A DNA stretch of 44,639 nt from Pseudomonas amygdali (GTDB taxonomy: Bacteria; Pseudomonadota; Gammaproteobacteria; Pseudomonadales; Pseudomonadaceae): NCBI RefSeq assembly GCF_002699855.1, contig NZ_LKBW01000260.1, forward strand, positions 1-44,639, given 5' to 3'. A program made the position numbers and the translations under genes. This document shows, piece by piece, positions 1 through 10,490 of the stretch. The notes beneath the pieces were generated by a model. It ran no database searches. It was not told the origin of the DNA and saw only the letters and a list, made by a program, of their open reading frames with translations. Position 1 is the first letter of the stretch. Every line of letters begins with the position of its first letter.

Positions 1-2309
1 GCCACACGCATCAACTGCTTGAACGCCGACGGCGTCTGGTTAAGCACTGTGACGCGCTGTTCCACCAGCAGCGCATGGAAGTCTTCCGGCGAACGGGTCA
101 CTTCGCGCGGCACGATCACCAGTCGGCCGCCATGCAGCAGCGCGCCGAAGATTTCCCATACCGAGAAGTCGAAGGCGAACGAATGGAACAGCGTCCACAC
201 GTCCTTTTCGTTGAATGTGAACCAGTCATCCGTGGCAGCAAACAGGCGCATCAGTAGCGTCCACACGTCCTTTTCGTTGAATGTGAACCAGTCATCCGTG
301 GCAGCAAACAGGCGCATCAGGTTGTGATGAGCGAGCAAGGTACCTTTTGGCTTGCCGGTCGAGCCCGAGGTGTAGATCACGTAGGCCAGATTGTCCGGCG
401 TGGTCTGGTTGACCGGGTTTTCGGTGCTGTAACCGTCCAGCGCATCCGCCAGATCCAGTTTCTGAACATGTGCAGGAATCGGTAACTGGCCCAACAAATG
501 TGCTTGAGTCAGCAACAGTTCGATGCCGCTGTCGTGCATCAGAAAGCTCAGGCGATCCTGCGGGTAATCCGGGTCCAGTGGCACGTATGCGCCACCGGCC
601 TTGAGGATCGCCAGCATTCCCACGATCATGTCCAGGCTGCGTTCAGCGGCCAGCCCCACGCGAACATCCGGGCCGACGCCCTGCTCGCGCAGTTTATGGG
701 CCAGCTGGTTGGCACGGCTATTGAGCTGTTGATAGCTCAATTGCTCGGCGCCGAAGTTCAGGGCAATGGCGAGCGGCGTGCGCCCGGCCTGGGTTTCGAT
801 ACGTTGATGGGCGCAATATTCACTTGGATAAACCGCAAGGTCGCGGTTCCAGTCGCGCAGGGTGTCTTGCCGCTCATCGACGCTCAACAGCGGCAGATCA
901 GCGATGCGCTGGTTGACGTCGCGGCACATGCCGGTCAGCAGGTTGCGCCAATGCCCGGCCATGCGCTCGATGGTTGCGGCGTCAAACAGGTCGGTGGCGT
1001 AGGTCAACGAAGCGGCCAGGCCGTTCGGGCGTTCGCAGGTGTCCAGGGTCAGGTCGAACTGCGCGGTGTGTTTGTCGGACACCTGATATTCCAGGCGCAG
1101 ACCGGCCAGTTCGCGGGCCTCGTTGTGGCCTTCGCTCTGGTGGTTGTAGGCCACCTGAAACAGTGGGCTGCGGCTCAGATCGCGCTGCGGTTGCAGGGCT
1201 TCGACCAGTTGTTCGAACGGCAGGTCTTGATGGGCCTGGGCCTGCACAGCCGTGTGTTTGATCTGCTGCAGCAACCCGGCCACGGTGGTTTGCGTATCGA
1301 AGTCGGCCTTGAGCACCTGAGTGTTGACAAAGAAGCCGATCAGCCCCTGGGTTTCGCTGCGGGTGCGGTTGGCGACGGGCACGCCGACGCGTATATCGGC
1401 CTGACCGCTGTAGCGGTGCAACAAGGTCTGCAACGACGCCAGCAACAGCATGAACAGGGTGATGCCCTGCTGCCGCGCCAGAGTCTTGAGGTCGTTGAGC
1501 AGCGCGGCATCCAGCTCGACATTCAGTCGCGCTCCGTCGTAGCTGCGCAGCGCCGGGCGCGGTCGATCGGTGGGCAGCTCCAGAATCGGCTGCTGCTCGC
1601 CCAGCTGTTGCTTCCAGTACGCAAGCTGGCGTTCCTGCTCGCCCATTTCCAGCCAGTTGCGCTGCCAGAGGGCATAGTCGGCGTACTGAATCGGCAACGG
1701 CGTCAATTCGGCCTTGCGGCCCAGTGTGGCGGCCTGATAGCACTGCATCAGCTCGTCGACCATGATCGGCATCGACCAGCCATCGGAGACGATGTGGTGC
1801 TGGGTCAGCACCAGTACGTGCTCCTGCTCGCTCAGTTTGAGCAGCCTGACCCGCAACAGCGGCCCGTGTTGCAGATCGAAGTGCTGTTGCACTTCCTGAT
1901 CGACATAACGCTCGACCGTTTCGCCAGCCGCCAGTTGATCAACTTCGAGCGCAAACGACGACGCCGGATGCACCACCTGCAACGCCTCGTCGCCCTGCTG
2001 TTCAAACGTGGTGCGCAGGGTTTCGTGACGCTCGATCAGGTGTTCGACGCTACGCCGTAATGCCTCGACATCCAGCGCGCCATGCAGGCGCAGTGCCAGC
2101 GGAATGTTGTAGGCCGCGCTGTGCGGTTCCAGTTGCCAGATGATCCATTGCCGCTGCTGCGCATAGGAGAGCGCAGACGGGGTCTGCGTCTCCCGCACAG
2201 CGATCGGCGTGACCCCGTAGAGATTCACCCCCTGACGCTTGAGCAGGACCGCCAGCGCCTTGCGTTCACGGGCGGACAGCGATTTAACGGAGTCAAGCAA
2301 CTGTTGCAC
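1..2309 (-). CDS. pvdK: Pyoverdine NRPS, condensation and Thr adenylation domains (partial, runs off left edge)
   Basis: This is the third side-chain synthetase in transcription order, and its 3' end lies beyond base 1. The start is a GTG at 2309 with AGGAGAG about 6 bases upstream, 14 bases after the pvdJ stop, so it belongs to the pvdI-J-K operon. The protein opens with a condensation domain (about 2250-930) carrying an HHIVSDG active site near 1780. An adenylation domain follows (about 870 to the edge) with [10 protein letters not shown] near 355. The visible specificity residues (FDFSVWE, then NQTPSAF) begin DFWN, as in threonine domains. The product probably adds the second Thr of pyoverdine. 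A 22-residue block (LMRLFAATDDWF onward) occurs twice in a row because of a 66-bp tandem duplication at 190-320; the frame survives but an A domain would not normally have it. The A domain is nearly identical in DNA to that of pvdJ. The symbol follows P. syringae 1448A usage and is inferred from order. Confidence 0.85.
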   Translation of the reverse strand, partial: MQQLLDSVKSLSARERKALAVLLKRQGVNLYGVTPIAVRETQTPSALSYAQQRQWIIWQLEPHSAAYNIPLALRLHGALDVEALRRSVEHLIERHETLRTTFEQQGDEALQVVHPASSFALEVDQLAAGETVERYVDQEVQQHFDLQHGPLLRVRLLKLSEQEHVLVLTQHHIVSDGWSMPIMVDELMQCYQAATLGRKAELTPLPIQYADYALWQRNWLEMGEQERQLAYWKQQLGEQQPILELPTDRPRPALRSYDGARLNVELDAALLNDLKTLARQQGITLFMLLLASLQTLLHRYSGQADIRVGVPVANRTRSETQGLIGFFVNTQVLKADFDTQTTVAGLLQQIKHTAVQAQAHQDLPFEQLVEALQPQRDLSRSPLFQVAYNHQSEGHNEARELAGLRLEYQVSDKHTAQFDLTLDTCERPNGLAASLTYATDLFDAATIERMAGHWRNLLTGMCRDVNQRIADLPLLSVDERQDTLRDWNRDLAVYPSEYCAHQRIETQAGRTPLAIALNFGAEQLSYQQLNSRANQLAHKLREQGVGPDVRVGLAAERSLDMIVGMLAILKAGGAYVPLDPDYPQDRLSFLMHDSGIELLLTQAHLLGQLPIPAHVQKLDLADALDGYSTENPVNQTTPDNLAYVIYTSGSTGKPKGTLLAHHNLMRLFAATDDWFTFNEKDVWTLLMRLFAATDDWFTFNEKDVWTLFHSFAFDFSVWEIFGALLHGGRLVIVPREVTRSPEDFHALLVEQRVTVLNQTPSAFKQLMRV
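190..320. repeat. 66-bp tandem duplication inside pvdK
   Basis: A 65-bp stretch at 190-254 is repeated perfectly at 256-320, with one T at 255 between the copies. The period of 66 keeps the pvdK frame and duplicates 22 residues of the adenylation domain. The base before the first copy is C (189). The base before the second is T, the same as the base before the matching stretch in pvdJ (3835). That suggests two paralogous sequence ends were joined. Confidence 0.95.
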
Positions 2310-2636
2310 TGGGGTCTCTCCTGCTAAGCAATCAAATTATCAATTTCCTCCGCTGATAAACGTTTGAGTGCCTCCAGTGATTTAGTCAATTCGTCCAGCG
2401 CATGGTCACTTTCGCCATTTTTTTCGTGCAGAGTGGCGCAGAAGTCCGCCAGCACCGGCTGTTCGAACAGGTCCTTGAGGCCGACCTCGCGCTGCAACTG
2501 CTCACGCACTCGCACCAGTATCTGTACCGCCAGCAGCGAGTGGCCGCCGAGTTCGAAGAAGTTGTCGCTACGCCCGACCTGCTCGACCTTCAGCACATCG
2601 GCCCAGATCGCCGCCAGTTGCTGCTCAAGCTCGCCT

Positions 2637-2808
2637 TGCGGAGCGATATAGGCCGCTTGCAACCGGCTGGCATCCGGCGCGGGCAGCGCCTTGCGGTCCA
2701 GCTTGCCGTTGGCGGTCAGCGGTGCGGAGCGATATAGGCCGCTTGCAACCGGCTGGCATCCGGCGCGGGCAGCGCCTTGCGGTCCAGCTTGCCGTTGGCG
2801 GTCAGCGG
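2637..2808. repeat. 86-bp perfect tandem duplication in pvdJ
   Basis: Positions 2637-2722 are repeated exactly at 2723-2808. The stretch encodes the end of the Thr adenylation domain ([16 protein letters not shown]) and the linker to the carrier domain. The period is not a multiple of three, so it shifts the pvdJ frame. Confidence 0.95.
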
Positions 2809-2947
2809 CATATTGTCGAGGACGATGAAATGCGTCGGCACCATGTAATCCGGCAGATGCGACCGGAGTTCGGTCTTCAGGGTTTCGCGCAGGCTTTGCT
2901 GATCGTGATCAGGCTGGGCTGGCACTAGATACGCTGCCAATTGCCCA

Positions 2948-3074
2948 TCCACGGCCAGCACGATCACTTCGCGCACGGTCGGGTGCGCTTGCAGCCGCGC
3001 TTCGATTTCATTCCACGGCCAGCACGATCACTTCGCGCACGGTCGGGTGCGCTTGCAGCCGCGCTTCGATTTCA
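2948..3074. repeat. 64-bp tandem duplication in pvdJ
   Basis: Positions 2948-3010 are repeated exactly at 3012-3074, with one extra T at 3011. The stretch encodes the region ending VREVIVLAV of the Thr adenylation domain. The last residue differs between readings, Asp in the first copy context and Glu in the second, so the junction base is not from the same template. The period of 64 shifts the frame. Confidence 0.95.
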
Positions 3075-3659
3075 CCCAGTTCAATGCGGAAACCACGGAT
3101 CTTCACCTGATGGTCGATACGCCCGGCGTATTCGATCACTCCGGCAGCGCGATAACGGGCCAGGTCGCCGGTGCGGTACAGGCGACCGCCGTCGCTGGAG
3201 AACGGGTCCGGCACGAAGCGTTCGGCAGTCAGCGCCGCGCGGTTGTGATAACCCCGCGCCAGACCCGCATGGCCAATGTGCAGTTCGCCGCTGCAACCTT
3301 GGGCGACCGGATTGAAATCAGCGTCCAGCACATACCAAGAGAGGTCTGGAATCGCCTCGCCAATCGGGCTGGCCGGGTTTTGCGTGTCGGCCTCGGTGAT
3401 TGGTCGATAAGTGACATGCACGGTGGTTTCGGTAATGCCGTACATGTTGATCAACTGCGCTGCCTGATCGCCGAAACGGTCGAACCACGGCTTCAGGCTG
3501 GCCACGTCCAGCGCTTCGCCGCCGAAGATGACTTTTTCCAGCGACATCGGCGCAGGCGAATCACATGCCACACGCATCAACTGCTTGAACGCCGACGGCG
3601 TCTGGTTAAGCACTGTGACGCGCTGTTCCACCAGCAGCGCATGAAAGTCTTCCGGCGAG

Positions 3660-3819
3660 CGGGTCACTTCGCGCGGCACGATCACCAGTCGGCCGCCATG
3701 CAGCAGCGCGCCGAAAATCTCCCACACCGAGAAGTCGAACGGGTCACTTCGCGCGGCACGATCACCAGTCGGCCGCCATGCAGCAGCGCGCCGAAAATCT
3801 CCCACACCGAGAAGTCGAA
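3660..3819. repeat. 80-bp perfect tandem duplication in pvdJ
   Basis: Positions 3660-3739 are repeated exactly at 3740-3819. The stretch encodes FDFSVWEIFGALLHGG and following residues, which include the first specificity residues of the Thr adenylation domain. The period of 80 shifts the frame and ends the long 2270-residue open frame that starts at 10494. Confidence 0.95.
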
Positions 3820-6800
3820 GGCGAAGGAATGGAATAGCGTCCACACGTCTTTTTCGTTGAATGTGAACCAGTCATCCGTGGCAGCAAACAGGCGCATCAG
3901 ATTGTGATGGGCGAGCAAGGTGCCTTTCGGCTTGCCAGTCGAGCCGGAGGTGTAGATCACGTAGGCCAGGTTGTCCGGCGAGGTCTGGTTGACCGGGTTT
4001 TCCGTGCTGTAACTGTCCAGCGCATCCGCCAGATCCAGTGTCTGAACATGTGCAGGAATCGGCAGGTGCCCAAGCAAATGCGCCTGGGTCAGCAACAATT
4101 CGATACCGCTGTCCTGCATCAGAAAGCTAAGGCGATCCTGCGGATAATCCGGGTCCAGCGGCACGTATGCACCACCGGCCTTGAGGATCGCCAGCATCCC
4201 TACGATAATGTCCAGACTGCGTTCAGCGGCCAGCCCCACGCGAACATCCGGGCCAACGCCCTGCTCGCGCAGTTTATGGGCCAGTTGGTTGGCGCGGCTG
4301 TTGAGCTGTTGATAGCTCAATTGCTCGCCAGCAAAAGTCAGGGCGATGGCCAGCGGCGTGCGCTCGGCCTGGGTTTCAATGCGTTGATGGGCGCACTGCC
4401 CGGTCGGGTAATACTGCACGCTTTGCGTCCAGGCAGTCGGCAGGGTCAGCTCGCCGAGACGCGCCGTTGCGGACGCACTGAGGCTTTGCAGCAATTGTTC
4501 GAAATGCGCTGCCAGTTGCAGAATGCCTTCTGCACTGAAGTGTTGCCGGTCGTAACTGAAACGTACCGACAGCACGTCGTTGGCCTCGACCACCAGGGTC
4601 AGCGGGTAATGCGCTTGCTCCTGATTGCGCAGGTCGCTGAACGTCAGACCGTCCGGCGCGCGCTGCAAGGCTTCAGACACCGGGTAGTTTTCGAATACCA
4701 GTATGTTGTCGAACAGCGCCTCGCCACTGTTGCGTGCCCAGCGCTGGATGTCAAACAGCGGCGCGTGCTCATGCTCGCGCAGGGCAATGTTCTTCGCCTG
4801 CACCTGCTGCACCCAGTCGCCGACGGTCTGTTCCGAACGCGGGCTGGCGATCACCGGCAAGGTGTTGATGAACAGGCCCAGTTGCTCCTCGACGCCCGGC
4901 AATTCAGCCGGACGCCCGGCCACCGTCGCACCAAAGGTCACTCTGGACTGACCGGTATAGCGTTGCAGCAGCAACAGCCAGGCGGATTGCACCAGCGTAT
5001 TGAGGGTCACGTGCTGCTCGCGGGCAAACTCGCTCAAGCGCCGGGTGCCGTCGGCGTCGATCAGTTGAATGTAATCGCCATAGCCCTGCTGATCGGTTGA
5101 TGTTTTGAAGGCTTGCAGCAAGCGGGTCGGCTCATCCAGTTCAGCCAGCTCTGCGGTCCAGAAGCGCTCGCTGACATCAGCGTCCTGATCCTGCAGCCAC
5201 TGGATGTAATCGCGATAACGTCCCGCCTGTTTCGGCGGCGTCTGACCGCTGTAGCGTTGCAGCACTTCGCCCAGCAGCCGCGAGCTGCTCCAGCCGTCCA
5301 TCAAAATATGGTGACTGGTGTAGACCAGCTGCCACGCGTCGTCGCCAGTGCGCACTACCGCCAGGCGCAACAGCGGGCCGTGCGCCAGATCAAAACCCTG
5401 CTGACGGTCGGCCTGCGCCCAGTCGTCGAGCCAGTTTTGCGGCTTGCCACGCGCATCCAGCTCGACAAAAGGCAGTGTGATCTGACGTTGCACGACTTGC
5501 AGCGACTGTTCGCTCTGGCTGACAAAGCAGCTGCGCAGCACTTCGTGGTTGTTGACCGCTGATTGCCACGCGTTATGGAAACGCGGCACATCCAGCCCGC
5601 TGATGCTCACGCGCATCTGGTTGATGTAGTTGCCCGCGCCCTCATCGAACAGCGAGTGGAACAGCATGCCCTGCTGCATCGGCGACAGCGGGTAGATGTC
5701 TTCGATCTCGCCCGCAGCAATCGGCAAGCCGTCGAGTTGCGTTTGAGTGAGGCGCGCCAGCGGAAAGTCCGACGGTGTGACGCCCTGATGCCCGGCGGTG
5801 CAGTGGTCGATCAGCGTGGTCAGCGCCTGCTCGTAGCGGCGCGCCAGGGTATCGATGGTCGAGGCGTGGTACACCTCACGGCTGAAGCTCCAGTCCAGTT
5901 GCAACTGGCCATCGAACACCTGACCGTTGAGGCTCAGCCAGTTGCCCAGCGGGCCGTCTTCGCACAGCGCAGTGCCAGTTTTGTCGGCACTTGGCACGAA
6001 CAATGCGCCTTGTTGTTCGTTGAAGCTGCCGTCGAACTGGCCCAGGTAATTGAACGTGACCCGTGCCTGCGGCAAGGCGGCCAATTGTTGCGTAAACGAC
6101 GGCTCGCCGAGATAACGCAATACCCCGTAACCAATACCTTTGTTCGGCACAGCACGCAGTTGTTCCTTGATGCCGCACAGGCTCGCACCCGGAGCAATGT
6201 GTGGCGTGAGGCGAACCGGAAACAGGCTGCTGAACCAGCCGACGGTACGGCTGAGATCGGTGTCGTCAAACAAGTCTTCGCGGCCATGCCCTTCCAGCTG
6301 GATCAGCACCGATGGCTGCTGACTCCACTCGCACAACACTTGCGCCAGCGCGGTCAACAGCAGGTCGTTGACTTGCGTGCGGTACGCGGCAGGTGCAACT
6401 TTCAGCAGCTTGTGGGTCAGGTCCTTGCTCAACCAGGATGAGGCATGGGCCGCATCGCGATTGCGCATCGAACCTTCGGGCTTGTCGCGTGGCAACGGTT
6501 GATCTGTGCCCTGTAAAGCGTGCAGCCAGTAATCGCGCTCGGCGGTCAGCGTTTCGCCGGTCGCATACTGTTGCAATTGCTCGGCCCAATGCTTGAGCGA
6601 CGTGGTTTTCGCTGCCAACTCCACAAGCTGGCCCTTAGTCAGGGCGACGTAAGCCTGTTGCAAGTCTTCCAGCAGCACCCGCCACGACACGCCGTCGACG
6701 GCCAAATGATGAATCACCAGCAACAAACGCTGATCGCCCTGCGGCAGGTTGACCAACAGCGCCCGCAGCAGCGGACCGTTTTTCAGGTCAAGACTGCGCT

Positions 6801-7948
6801 GCGCCTCGTCGGCCAGTTCAGGCAAGCGCTCGATGCTGTCCAGCTCATGAATCCACAGCAGGTCGCGAGTGTTCAGCGCGCCGAATGTGGCTTGCCATTG
6901 GCCGTCTTGCTGGGTGAAACCCAGACGCAGCGCGTCGTGCTGTTCGACCAGCGCGGTCAGTGCAGCTTGAAGGTGGATTGCATCCAGCGTTTGCAGGGGC
7001 TTGAGCATCAGCGCCTGATTCCAGTGCTGACGCTCGGGGATGTCCAGTTCGAAGAAGCGCGCCTGAATCGGCAGCAACGGCAGCGAACCACTGATCTGTT
7101 CGACCGGCGCAGCAGGCTTTTTCTGGATCAGCTTTGCCACCGAGGCCAACTGGCTGATGGTCTGTTTTTCGAACAACTGCTTGGGGCTGAGCTTGATGCC
7201 CTGGCGCTTGGCGCGGGCGATGATCTGCAGGCTGAAGATCGAGTCGCCGCCCAGTTCGAAGAAGTTGTCGGTGCTGCCGACTTGTTCCAGTTTCAGTACG
7301 TCAGCCCATACGGCGGCGAGCTTTTCCTCGATCTCGCCGACCGGCGCGGTGTAACGCTGTTTGACCACGCCCGGCTTGGGCAAGGCGCGCTTGTCGAGCT
7401 TGCCGTTGGCGGTCAGCGGCAGGCTGTCCAGCAGCATGATCTGTGCGGGCACCATGTAGTCGGGCAAGCGTGCAGCCAATTGCTCGCGCAGGTTGTCGAC
7501 GGTCAGGCTGGCACCGGCTGCCGCGACGCAATAGGCCACCAGTTGCAGGCGCGATTCGTCTTCATCGACAGGCAATGCCAGCACGCTGGCTTGCGCAACC
7601 GAAGGCAGGTTCAGCAGCACCCGCGCCACTTCGGCAGGCTCGACACAATAACCGCGCACTTTCACTTGATCGTCGGCACGGCCGATGAATTCCAGCAGGC
7701 CCTGATGATTGCGCCGCATACGGTCGCCGCTGCGATAGGCGCGTGCACCATTCTCTGCAAACGGGTCCGGCACGAAACGCTCGGCGGTCAGCGCAGGCTG
7801 ACCGATGTAGCACAGCGCGACACTGTCGCCACCGATGTACAGCTCGCCCGCCACCTGAGTGCCAACGGGGTTCAGCACATCATCCAGCACATAAGCACTG
7901 GCCCCCGGCAACGGCTTACCGACCGGCACCTTAGTGGATAGATATAAA

Positions 7949-8061
7949 CCTTGTGGGAGCGAGCCGGGCGAAGCTTCGCTTGCTCGCGAAAGCGGTAGTA
8001 GAGCCTCAGCCTTTTGCAAGCCTGTGCTGGCCTCTTCGCGAACAAGTTCGCTCCCACAGGG
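7949..8061. repeat. REP doublet (REPIN) inserted in frame within the pvdJ Asp adenylation domain
   Basis: Two inverted REP palindromes, one starting TTGTGGGAGCGAGC (7950 onward) and one ending GCTCCCACAGGG (to about 8061), flank a short spacer. These are the usual extragenic Pseudomonas REP sequences. Here the element sits inside pvdJ and is read through without a stop, adding about 44 residues (containing SELVREEAS and LPLSRASEASPGS) between the NHYGPSETT core motif and the VPVGKPLPG stretch. The first half also contains an extended GGCGAAGCTTCGC palindrome. Confidence 0.88.
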
Positions 8062-10490
8062 AATCGTGTCCACTTTCAATTCATGGGTCAGTACGCCAAC
8101 TGTGGTTTCGCTCGGGCCGTAGTGGTTGATCACCCGGCAATCCGGTTTGAGCTGACGCACCTGCTCGACCAGCGCAGGCGAACAGGCTTCGCCGCCGACG
8201 ATCAGTGCATGCTGCGGCAACACATCGGCAGGCTGGCTGGCCTGTAAAAGCGCGGCCAGATGACCGGGCACGATCTTCAGCACGCCAACCTGATGCTCGG
8301 CCATGTAAGCCGCGAAGGCATCAGGGTCGAAACCCAGCGCCTCGGTCAGCACATGCAGCGTGCGCCCCGAACACAGCGCGCCGAACAGCACGGTATGACC
8401 AAGGTCGGCGGCGATGGTCGAGACCAGCGCCATGCTCGCCTGGGGAGCCAGTTGCAACTGCTCCAGCAGACCACGCACGTAAGAGGCCAGCGCGCCCTGG
8501 CTGACCAATACGCCCTTGGGCTGACCGGTGGAGCCGGAGGTATGAATAACGTAAGCCGCTGAATCGGCTGACAGCGCGATATCAGGACGACTGACCGGCA
8601 AGTCCTGCCACAGCGCTGGTGTCCAGGCCAGGCCCTTACAGCCGGCAACATCCATTGACGTCTGACGCACATCGCCCTCGGCACACAGCAGCACTTTGGC
8701 CTGGGCGTTGCTGAGCATCTGTTGCAGGCGCACATCGGGGGCTTTGACGTCCAGCGGCATGTACACACCACCGGCCTTGAAGATCGCCAGCACCGCCGTG
8801 AGCCAGTCCAGCGAACGCTCCATCAACACTGCAACCGGCTGGCCTTCGCCAATACCCATCCGGATCAGATGATGAGCCAGCTGATTGGCGCCCTGATCCA
8901 GTTCCAGCGTCGTCAGGCTGCGATCCAGACACCGGGCAGCCAGTGCATGCGGCTGGTGTTCAACTTGTTGGCCCCAGAGCTGCAGCATGTGCGGCGCGGG
9001 TTCGCGCACTTGGCGCGGTGGCTCGATTGCCAGTGCACCGAGGCTGAACAACGGCGCCTGCGGCGCATCGAGCAGGGTTTTGAACAGCGCAAGCATTTCG
9101 GGAATGAACCCTTCGACGGTGGCGCGTCGATACAGGTCGCTGGCGTAGGCCATGTCGCCGTGAATCAGCGTGCCGTCGTCGGTGATATCCAGCGCCAGAT
9201 CGAAATGCGCGCCCTGCTTGTCGAAGGCGTACTCGCTGACTTCCAGCCCGGCCAGCTTGAGCGCGGTTTTCTGTTTGAGGATTACGTTCTGGTTGAACTT
9301 GGCCTGAAACAAAGGGTTGTGGCCCAGGCTGCGCTCGGGTGCCAGTTGATCGACCAGTTGCTCGAACGGTACGTCCTGATGCGCCTGCGCGCCGAACGAG
9401 GTGTTACGGATCTGCGCCAGCAGGTCAAGGTAGCTGAGGCGCTCGTCCACCTGGCAGCGCAAGACCTGAGTATTGATGAAGAAGCCGATCAACCCTTCGG
9501 TTTCAGCGCGACCGCGGTTGGCGTTAGGCACACCGATGCGGATATCGCGTTGCCCGGCCTTGCGCGACAGAAACAGCGAAAAACCGGCCAGCACCAGCAT
9601 GAACAGGGTCATGCCCTGCGTGCGCGCAAAGGCGTTGAGCTGGCGCGACAAATCAGCACCGAAATCAAAGCGCAGGTGCTCGCCCTGATAGCTTTGTGTC
9701 ACCGGGCGTGGGAAATCCTGCGCGGCGTCCAGCAAAGGTTGTTCGTCACCCAACTGGCTGCGCCAGTAATCCAGTTGCCGCGCGCCCTCGCCCGCCTCCA
9801 GCCAGCTGCGTTGCCAGATAGCGTAGTCGGCGTATTGCAGCGGCAGCTCCGGCAGCGCAGGTTCTCGACCTTCGCAATACGCCTGATAGCAGTGCACGAA
9901 CTCCTGAATCATCACGTCCATCGACCAGCCGTCGGAGACGATGTGGTGCATGCTCACCACCAGCACATGCTCGTCGCTGGCAAGACGGAACAGGTGCGCA
10001 CGTAGCAACGGGCCTGTGCGCAAATCAAACGGCTGGCTGGTGACTGTGGCAACTCGCAACGCCAGTTCGGCATCGCGCAGTTCGACATCAGCCAGACCGG
10101 ACAAATCAATGCTGCCCAGTGCCACGGTCTGATCATGCAGCAGCACTTGCTGCGCCTGATCACCGTCGGTGTGGAACACGGTACGCAGCACTTCATGGCG
10201 TTCGATCAGATGATCAAAGGCGCGGCGCAAGGCCGGCTCGTTCAGCGGGCCTTGCAGACGCAGGCCGGTGGTCATCTTGTAGGCGTCGCTCAGCGGGTCG
10301 AGCTGCCAGAGGAACAGCAGGCGTTGCTGGGCGAACGACAGCGGAATCGTGCTGAAATCATGACGACTGACCGGCACTGGCAACAGGCTGAAATCCTTGC
10401 CTTCCTGGCGCAAGCGGGCGAGGAACTGTTGGCGTTGTTCCAGCGGCAGGCCGACAAATCGTTTCGCGATACGTGCAACAGTGGTCCCGG

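Noticed and set aside
7949..8061. CRISPR-like or IS-like structure
   Set aside because: Only two inverted REP units with one spacer and no transposase; it fits a REPIN.
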